Part shown: positions 56,124-64,000 of the stretch, piece after piece | How the letters are laid out: each line of letters opens with the position of its first letter | Position numbering within the stretch: position 1 is the stretch's first letter | Source: Acidianus manzaensis | GTDB taxonomy: Archaea; Thermoproteota; Thermoprotei_A; Sulfolobales; Sulfolobaceae | Length of the DNA stretch: 64,000 bases | Direction of reading: 5' to 3' | Assembly (NCBI RefSeq): GCF_002116695.1 | Contig: NZ_CP020477.1 | Coordinates: forward strand, 1,165,501 to 1,229,500 | The notes under the pieces: model-generated | What the model was told of the DNA's origin: nothing | What the model saw: the letters and a program-made list of their open reading frames with translations, nothing else | Databases searched by the model: none | Position numbers and translations under genes: made by a program

Positions 56124-56903
56124 ATGATAAAGAGAATTTATATGTTTAAAGTAGGAGATCATGGCGAAGTACCAGGTGCAGAAGTATTCTGGATGAGAGA
56201 TTTTAATAAATGGTATAGGTTATACTTTTACTCTTTCTTATTAGATACTACTGAAGGATACATTTTAATAAATACTGGATTGCCAGATGATCTTAGCCTA
56301 AGAAATAAGTTTTTACATGAATGGGCAGGAAGCAATAGATGCAATTTTTCCTTTAATGAAGATGAGAAAATAGAAAATATACTTAATAAAATCAATTTAA
56401 CTGTGGGAGATATTTCTCATATAGTTATTACTCCATTTCAAGATTATACTATTGGTAGACTCAATTTATTTAAAAATGCATACATATACTTTTCTCAAAC
56501 GGGATGGTATCATGATGTGGTTAATCCTTTACCTTCTCCATTTCTAAATAGAGATATATATTTTCCAAAAATTATTAGGAATTATTTGTTTGAAGAAGCA
56601 TGGAATAGAATTAAATTAGTTGAAAATCAAAAAGTGATAGATGATATTTACGTTAAATGGATAGGATGTCATCACAGAAGCTCTATGTTAATTAAATTAT
56701 ACTACAATAATAAGAAAATTTGCATTAGTGACTCAGCGTTTCTTATGGCTAACTATGAGCAAAACATACCAATAGGTATAGCAGAAAATGTATACGAATG
56801 TATAGAATCTTATAAATACATGCAAAACGAATGTAATATTGTAATTCCTGCCTATGATCCAGAAAATATAAATAGATATATGGAATATTTTCCAAAAATT
56901 TAA
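56124..56903 (+). CDS. MBL-fold protein lacking the metal-binding His motif (lactonase-like)
   Basis: The 259-aa protein resembles N-acyl-homoserine-lactonase-type MBL proteins in its domain layout. The family motif H-x-H-x-D-H is replaced by ITPFQDYTIGRL, so four ligands are gone. A later HHRSS and SDSAF keep the third His and the Asp. The last His is Tyr (IPAYDPE). A zinc lactonase activity is therefore doubtful. By context it could be a diverged sugar lactonase or a binding protein. It shares the regional palindrome. Confidence 0.75.
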   Translation: MIKRIYMFKVGDHGEVPGAEVFWMRDFNKWYRLYFYSFLLDTTEGYILINTGLPDDLSLRNKFLHEWAGSNRCNFSFNEDEKIENILNKINLTVGDISHIVITPFQDYTIGRLNLFKNAYIYFSQTGWYHDVVNPLPSPFLNRDIYFPKIIRNYLFEEAWNRIKLVENQKVIDDIYVKWIGCHHRSSMLIKLYYNNKKICISDSAFLMANYEQNIPIGIAENVYECIESYKYMQNECNIVIPAYDPENINRYMEYFPKI

Positions 56904-56989
56904 GAGAAAACAACTTATTTTATAATAGAATCAGATAGTGGACAAGTATGGTTATGTAATTAAATTTTTTGATTATAAAATATGATCTC

Positions 56990-58102
56990 ATGAAAATCAG
57001 TAAAATAAACGTCATCAAAACAGAACATGTCTTAAGAGAAAACTTTCCATATGCAAAACCAACTGATTATTATAATGAGTATTTAGGTACGTTTAATCCT
57101 TTTCAATCAGCTTTTATGGATAAGATCTGTTTTTTGAAATTAGAAACCGAAAATGAGGAAATCTCGTCTATAGTGGAAACTTCTGAAGAAGTGTGTAATT
57201 TAGTTGTTAGTCAATTAGCTAATGTAGTTCAAGGGATAGATCTTTCTAAAATAAATATGGCATGGGATTTACTATATAGATATACTTTACCTATAGGTAG
57301 AGCAGGCATAGTACTTCATGGAATAAGTGCTATTAATCTTCTAATGTACGATGCTTACGCTAAATTTCTCGGAATACCAGTTTATGAATTATTAGGAGGA
57401 AAAACTAGAGATAAGATTAGAGCTTACGCTAGTCACCTACATCCTACAAATAAGGAAGCTTTAGAGAATGAAGCTAAAAGTTACATAGATCAAGGCTATA
57501 CTGCAATGAAGATGAGATTCTGCTGTGGTCCTTCAGATCCTCTGGGTGTAGATAAAAATGTTGACTTAGTCAAGATAATTAGAGACAGTATAGGTTATTC
57601 CGTAGATTTGGCTGGAGACGCATGGATGTCTTGGAATTTACATTTTGCATTGAAAATGCTTAAAAAATTGGAAAAATACGAAATGAGCTGGATAGAAGAA
57701 CCATTATTGCCAGATGATTTTGAATCATATAAATATCTAACGAGAAAAACTGATATACCCATATCCGCTGGCGAGCATCATTATCACATTTATGATTTCA
57801 AGAGGCTTTTAGATTCTGGAGTTAGAATATTACAGCCTGATGCATTATGGGTTGGAGGAATTACTCCAATGAAAAAGATTGCGGGATTAGCTGAAGCTTA
57901 TGGAGCTATTGTAATACCTCATACATCTAATATTTACAATTTGCATTTTATAATTTCTGAGCCTGAAAGTGTAGCTCCAATTGCAGAATATCTGACTAAA
58001 TATAGGTGGCTAGAAGATAAGGTATTAAATCCTCCAAAACCAATTAATGGATATTTTAGACTAAATGAAGAAAAAGGATTTGGAATAAAATATGAAATTT
58101 AA
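56990..58102 (+). CDS. enolase-superfamily aldonate dehydratase, L-rhamnonate dehydratase-like
   Basis: From the ATG at 56990 it has 370 aa; a TTG start 21 bases earlier is possible. Segments match the L-rhamnonate dehydratase subgroup: the MRFCCGPSD region, DLAGDAWMSWN (metal Asp), WIEEPLLPDD (metal Glu), ISAGEHHY (metal Glu) and a C-terminal PHTSNIYNLHF with the acid/base His. It removes water from a 6-deoxy-aldonate such as L-rhamnonate, giving a 2-keto-3-deoxy acid. Only a weak palindrome copy is seen before it, so it may be read through from the MBL gene. Confidence 0.88.
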   Translation: MKISKINVIKTEHVLRENFPYAKPTDYYNEYLGTFNPFQSAFMDKICFLKLETENEEISSIVETSEEVCNLVVSQLANVVQGIDLSKINMAWDLLYRYTLPIGRAGIVLHGISAINLLMYDAYAKFLGIPVYELLGGKTRDKIRAYASHLHPTNKEALENEAKSYIDQGYTAMKMRFCCGPSDPLGVDKNVDLVKIIRDSIGYSVDLAGDAWMSWNLHFALKMLKKLEKYEMSWIEEPLLPDDFESYKYLTRKTDIPISAGEHHYHIYDFKRLLDSGVRILQPDALWVGGITPMKKIAGLAEAYGAIVIPHTSNIYNLHFIISEPESVAPIAEYLTKYRWLEDKVLNPPKPINGYFRLNEEKGFGIKYEI

Positions 58103-58213
58103 AATTTGCGTTATCTATACCATATAATATAATGTTTTAAAGAATTAAGATAAATTAAAAAATAAGTACGTTTTACATTTTAGTATATGAAATATTAGAT
58201 ACTATTTAAACAA

Positions 58214-58229
58214 TCCTTACTTGTAAGGA
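58214..58229 (+). promoter_or_regulatory. perfect 16-bp palindrome, candidate operator before the MFS gene
   Basis: TCCTTACTTGTAAGGA is exactly palindromic over two 7-bp arms around TT. Its centre is 43.5 nt upstream of the ATG and it ends about 6 nt before the TATA-like ataataaaa. This copy defines the consensus. Confidence 0.75.
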
Positions 58230-58264
58230 TGTGATAATAAAAATATAGAGAATGAGTTACTGTT

Positions 58265-60714
<2,450 letters not shown>

Positions 60715-60951
60715 GAATCAGTAATGCTAGAAACAATTTTTCTTTTCTTACTTATTGAATTAAGTTTTTATGAGTTAAAAGGAAGAAGTAGATTTGTTCA
60801 ACTTTGCTTTATAATTCAAAAGAAATGTGTTTAATTTTTTCTACCTTGGTTTTCATGATTTGTTCTTAATAAATTTATATAGATAATTAAAAATATAATA
60901 GCATTTTTATTATTAGTTTTAAAGTTATTGAAATAAAAAGTCAATTTATAC

Positions 60952-62004
60952 CTATAACCTTTTAACAGCCTCTTTATAAACTGGATCTAAAAAGTCATAA
61001 TTGTAAATTATACTCATATTTTCAAGTTGTTGCAAAATATTACTTAAGGTACTAGATGATAATGTTGAATTCTCTCTTTTACTAAGACAATCATATAACT
61101 TAGTCCAAGAATTGTTTCCTTCAGAAATACATTTTAATGTATTCTTATATCTTTTAGCTACAATTTCTGAAACATTTCTTTTACTTTCAATTAGGTTTGA
61201 AATCTCATTAACAGCTATTCTTATGCTAATTTCCTTAACTTCCTCTATGCTCTTTCCTGAAATAATATAGTTACCAGCTAAGGTTAACCAGCCTGGGATT
61301 CCATCAAAGAAATTTATAATTTCTTCTATTGTGCTTTCATTGGCTTCTTTCTTGTTCTCTTCAAATCCTTTTTTCAAAAACTCTATTCCTTTTTCCTTTG
61401 AAAATCTATCAAGTTTTATTTCATAAAAATATCTACCATAAAGAGGAGATTTATCATTTTCTATTCCTATTAAGTCATATAATAATCCAACTTCTGATCC
61501 AGTTAAAATGAAAGTTAAATTTCTATCATAGTCATAAGCATGCGCAATAGCCTCCTTAACTTCTCTTGATAAAGGCCCTCTTAACCTTTGAGCTTCATCA
61601 ATAGCTATTATAATTCTCTTCTGATTCAAATGATCGAAAAGATCAGCCAAAGAAACGTAATTTTTTCCCTTCCATGAAAGTTCCACTGATGTTCCTAAAA
61701 TACTTACACCCCTAATATTTCTTATAATATCAGCTATTTTATCTAGGGAGGAAGACAAAGCTTGAGAGAATAACTCGTATATATCCTTCCATCCATAATT
61801 ATCTTTTAGCTTTCTAGCATCTATTAAAATGAATGGAAGTTTACTTTCATTTAACGCAACTAAGAGAAGAGAAGTTTTACCAATTCTTCTTACGCCGGAA
61901 AGAACAATTAACGGTCTATATATGTTCGTAAGAAGTCCATTTAATTCATTCTCCCTATCGAATAGGTCTTCTCTTTTTGTTTTAGGTCTTTCATCAAATA
62001 ACAA
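60952..62004 (-). CDS. archaeal ATPase (ATPase_2/MNS-type STAND NTPase)
   Basis: The 350-aa protein starts at TTG with MLFDERPKTKREDLFDREN, the standard opening of this family, which supports the TTG. The Walker A is GVRRIGKTS, and the Walker B is IIAIDEAQ. It ends in a winged-helix-like region. These ATPases are abundant in Sulfolobales and of unknown role. An inverted repeat surrounds its TATA box, which suggests tight control or autoregulation. Confidence 0.9.
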   Translation of the reverse strand: MLFDERPKTKREDLFDRENELNGLLTNIYRPLIVLSGVRRIGKTSLLLVALNESKLPFILIDARKLKDNYGWKDIYELFSQALSSSLDKIADIIRNIRGVSILGTSVELSWKGKNYVSLADLFDHLNQKRIIIAIDEAQRLRGPLSREVKEAIAHAYDYDRNLTFILTGSEVGLLYDLIGIENDKSPLYGRYFYEIKLDRFSKEKGIEFLKKGFEENKKEANESTIEEIINFFDGIPGWLTLAGNYIISGKSIEEVKEISIRIAVNEISNLIESKRNVSEIVAKRYKNTLKCISEGNNSWTKLYDCLSKRENSTLSSSTLSNILQQLENMSIIYNYDFLDPVYKEAVKRL

Positions 62005-62039
62005 CTTCAGCCCCTGTATATATATTCTGGGGGTGAAGT
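62004..62039. promoter_or_regulatory. 11-bp inverted repeat flanking the TATA box of the archaeal ATPase gene
   Basis: Arms acttcagcccc (62004-62014) and gggggtgaagt (62029-62039) match at 10 of 11 positions. The 14-bp loop contains tatatata, the only TATA box available to the gene. A G/C-rich arm is striking in this A+T-rich genome. A protein binding the arms would cover the core promoter, so repression is the simplest reading. Confidence 0.5.
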
Positions 62040-62236
62040 ACTAAAATTTTGTTATAATGATACACTATACTTTCATAATAATCTGTTTTTGATGCTAATA
62101 ATCATAAAAGTATAATAATTAAGGAAAACTATTGAGATTATTGATGAGATTTTCTTTATAGTAGAGGTTAATGTACTTATATTAGTTCAACGTTATTTAT
62201 CATAAGTTAAAAAATGAGTAAAATCTAATACTATTC

Positions 62237-62779
62237 ATGGAATTAGCTACTTTAGGTGGAGGATGCTTCTGGTGTACGGAAGCAGTATATTCTAGAGTTA
62301 AAGGAGTAATTAGCGTAAAACCTGGATATTCTGGTGGTCACGTTCCAAATCCTACATACGAAGATGTATGCACGGATAAGACTGGACATGCAGAAGTTGT
62401 ACAAATAACATTTGATCCTTCAATAATTTCTTATAAAGAAATCTTAGAAATATTTTTTGCTATTCATGATCCAACTACTCTAAATAGACAAGGAAATGAT
62501 GTAGGTACACAATATAGATCAATAATACTTTATCACAATGAAGAGCAAAGAAAAATTGCTGAAGAGATGATTAAAGAAGTAGAAAAAGAATTAGGCAAAA
62601 AAGTTGTAACTGAATTAAAACCTTTTGAAGCATTTTATGAAGCCGAGGACTATCATCATAATTTTTATGATAAACATAGAAATTATCCTTATTGTAAACT
62701 GGTAATAGATCCAAAAATTAAAAAATTCTTGAAATATTTTCCTAACAAAGTAAAAATAACTGAAAACGCTCAGTCGTAA
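62237..62779 (+). CDS. msrA: peptide methionine-S-sulfoxide reductase MsrA
   Basis: At 180 aa it has the usual MsrA length. The GCFWCTEA motif places the catalytic Cys at residue 10. [15 protein letters not shown] and the [12 protein letters not shown] segment are diagnostic, as is the C-terminal [11 protein letters not shown]. It reduces methionine S-sulfoxide in proteins with thioredoxin, protecting against oxidative damage. It is monocistronic. Confidence 0.95.
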   Translation: MELATLGGGCFWCTEAVYSRVKGVISVKPGYSGGHVPNPTYEDVCTDKTGHAEVVQITFDPSIISYKEILEIFFAIHDPTTLNRQGNDVGTQYRSIILYHNEEQRKIAEEMIKEVEKELGKKVVTELKPFEAFYEAEDYHHNFYDKHRNYPYCKLVIDPKIKKFLKYFPNKVKITENAQS

Positions 62780-62948
62780 TATTTTTCTTAATTATTTCTT
62801 ATCTATGAGTTTTTTTATTAAAGTAAAATGAGAACTTATATTTGTTTATTTAACTTTTAAAGTGTTATAAGTAAGTTCTAACTATTTTTCAAGAATATAA
62901 TGTATTATGAGAAATAAACAATAAAAAAGTCTTTAAATGATAAACTTG

Positions 62949-62992
62949 TATATACTTTTATGTATAAAGATATAATAATATATACTTTTATG
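62949..62992 (+). repeat. 14-bp direct repeats with 30-bp period before the oxidase-like gene
   Basis: tatatacttttatg occurs at 62949-62962 and 62979-62992. Each copy contains a TATA-like sequence. The second lies about 22 nt before the start codon region and the first 30 bp (about three helical turns) upstream. It may be a twin promoter or a regulator site. The part acttttat also occurs in the fox inverted repeat. Confidence 0.5.
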
Positions 62993-63002
62993 GTGATAAA
63001 TA

Positions 63003-64000
63003 ATGCCTAAAATAAGAGTATCTACACTGTACTTCCTTTTAGCATTAGTATGGCTAGGGATTACAGGCATTGGAGCTATGAATATTAGAACTTATTTGAC
63101 AAATGAAGGATCAATAAAATTTGATGAAATCTATTACTTCTTTTTAACTCTACATGGAGATTCTGGTATGATAGCTTTTATTCAATTTTCTACATTAGCT
63201 ATAATACTTTTCTTCTTGGAGAGAAGTCAGACAAAATTGTCATTTCATTTATTGCTATTTTCTTCAGTCTTTACAAATTTAGGCTTAATAATGTATTTCT
63301 TAGGCGGTCCAATTATAGGATGGTATATGTTATATCCCTTAAGCACCCAATCTTTCAATTTTATAGGAATTTATGGAAAATATTTTTGGATAAGCTATCT
63401 AGGAATTCTAATAGAATCGTTAAGTGTAGAAATAGCTGGAATTTACTTGCTCCTAAAAATGGAAAATAATTTGAAAAATATCGCTTATATATTTCCTTTA
63501 ATATCATTGATCTTAATTGTATTTTCAGTACCATTCTTAAGTAGTGTTTCTATACTTTACATTCTACATGTTCTAATAAAATTGAAATTTTCAGCCATCT
63601 TACTGACATCACTATTTTGGGAATATGCTTCGCCGTCAACTTATTATCTTACAATTGGAATCCTAGGAGTTTTAACTTACATTATGAAGCCATTTAGCTT
63701 AAAATGGATTAATTGGTCTAAATATCCCGTTAGCATATTGCCTTTCGCAATCTTTGCTAATCATTTACAAACTTGGCCAATTAGTATTTATCTTAGAGAA
63801 TTTTCTGATTTTTGTAGCATAATACTTTCAGGATTTCTTGGAATAATATTCTTAAATCTAGTAATTCCTTTATTTTACGAAAGAATGTTTAGTTTTACAA
63901 AGGTTTTAGGCATTGTATGTTTGATAGGATTTTTAGCTTCATCATTTTCATTTGTTTTACCATTTAATACTATTGATCCTTTCTTACATAATACGTACTA
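63003..64000 (+). CDS. heme-copper oxidase subunit I-like protein without CuB ligands; 3' end cut by window
   Basis: The frame is open for 332 codons to the edge and has about 9 TM helices. Canonical subunit I features remain: His51 in helix II ([10 protein letters not shown]), the GWYMLYPLS loop, and DPFLHNTY at 325-332, which precedes the HFH heme motif in true oxidases. The HPxxY motif, however, reads SPSTY (210-214), and the following HH pair reads NH (253-254). Two CuB ligands are thus missing, so O2 reduction is unlikely. A GGTGA Shine-Dalgarno precedes the ATG. It may be a structural or electron-relay paralogue. Confidence 0.75.
   Translation, partial: MPKIRVSTLYFLLALVWLGITGIGAMNIRTYLTNEGSIKFDEIYYFFLTLHGDSGMIAFIQFSTLAIILFFLERSQTKLSFHLLLFSSVFTNLGLIMYFLGGPIIGWYMLYPLSTQSFNFIGIYGKYFWISYLGILIESLSVEIAGIYLLLKMENNLKNIAYIFPLISLILIVFSVPFLSSVSILYILHVLIKLKFSAILLTSLFWEYASPSTYYLTIGILGVLTYIMKPFSLKWINWSKYPVSILPFAIFANHLQTWPISIYLREFSDFCSIILSGFLGIIFLNLVIPLFYERMFSFTKVLGIVCLIGFLASSFSFVLPFNTIDPFLHNTY

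Noticed and set aside
56937..56952. further palindrome-like site (ACAAGTA core) before the rhamnonate-dehydratase-like gene
   Set aside because: Only about 9 of 16 positions match and the spacing (45.5 nt) differs from the others, so chance cannot be excluded. It was not counted in the regulon.

Overview
The window looks like the chromosome of a Sulfolobales archaeon, most like an iron-oxidising Acidianus or Sulfurisphaera-type thermoacidophile. The reasons are a base composition of roughly one third G+C (judged by eye), many apparently leaderless genes with a TATA-like box about 25-30 nt before the start codon, archaeal protein families (DUF35 with thiolase, S53 acid protease, archaeal ATPases, CbsA-like cytochrome), and above all a fox (ferrous iron oxidation) cluster. 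I see no tRNA, rRNA, CRISPR array or intact insertion sequence.

Region 1 (1-24 kb) is carbon and CoA-ester metabolism. It starts with the cut-off 3-hydroxybutyryl-CoA dehydrogenase/crotonase gene and an acetoacetyl-CoA-type thiolase, which together could close the 3-hydroxypropionate/4-hydroxybutyrate cycle or beta-oxidation. Also present are an HSL-family esterase, acyl-CoA dehydrogenase, MaoC hydratase, M32 carboxypeptidase, aldehyde dehydrogenase, FAH-family hydrolase and a ThDP enzyme. A tight operon encodes SDR, acyl-CoA ligase, a 51-aa ORF, a cysteine-less thiolase-fold protein and DUF35. Enoyl-CoA hydratase, a LigB/DODA-type dioxygenase, GTP-type PEP carboxykinase and a second acyl-CoA synthetase follow.

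Region 2 (24.5-41.5 kb) is the fox cluster. A short plus-strand operon (oxidase subunit II, 85-aa membrane protein, CbsA-like cytochrome, CbsB-like membrane protein) diverges from a long minus-strand series. That series holds small membrane proteins, a 14-TM protein with paired Cys motifs, oxidase subunit I (FoxA), a Cdc48-like AAA ATPase, a polyferredoxin membrane protein and a ferredoxin-CBS protein. The divergent control region contains two strong inverted repeats and a 44-aa ORF.

Region 3 (42-49 kb) is mixed: an MFS carrier, a quinone-oxidoreductase-like MDR protein, a metallo-beta-lactamase hydrolase, a secreted S53 protease and a dienelactone hydrolase.

Region 4 (49-61 kb) looks like an acid-sugar (probably 6-deoxy-aldonate) catabolic island. 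It carries a Bat-type regulator, a UxuA-like protein, LutA/LutB-like iron-sulfur proteins, two MFS carriers, a zinc alcohol dehydrogenase, an MBL-fold protein without metal ligands, a rhamnonate-dehydratase-like enolase-superfamily enzyme and a divergent ketol-acid-reductoisomerase-like protein. Five promoters share copies of a 16-bp palindrome (consensus TCCTTACTTGTAAGGA). In four of them its centre lies exactly 43.5 nt before the start codon, and in the fifth 46.5 nt. I consider this putative regulon the best new signal in the window.

Region 5 (61-64 kb) has an archaeal ATPase with an inverted repeat around its TATA box, MsrA, and a cut-off heme-copper-oxidase subunit I relative in which the CuB ligand motif is destroyed (Ser-Pro-Ser-Thr-Tyr instead of His-Pro-x-x-Tyr).
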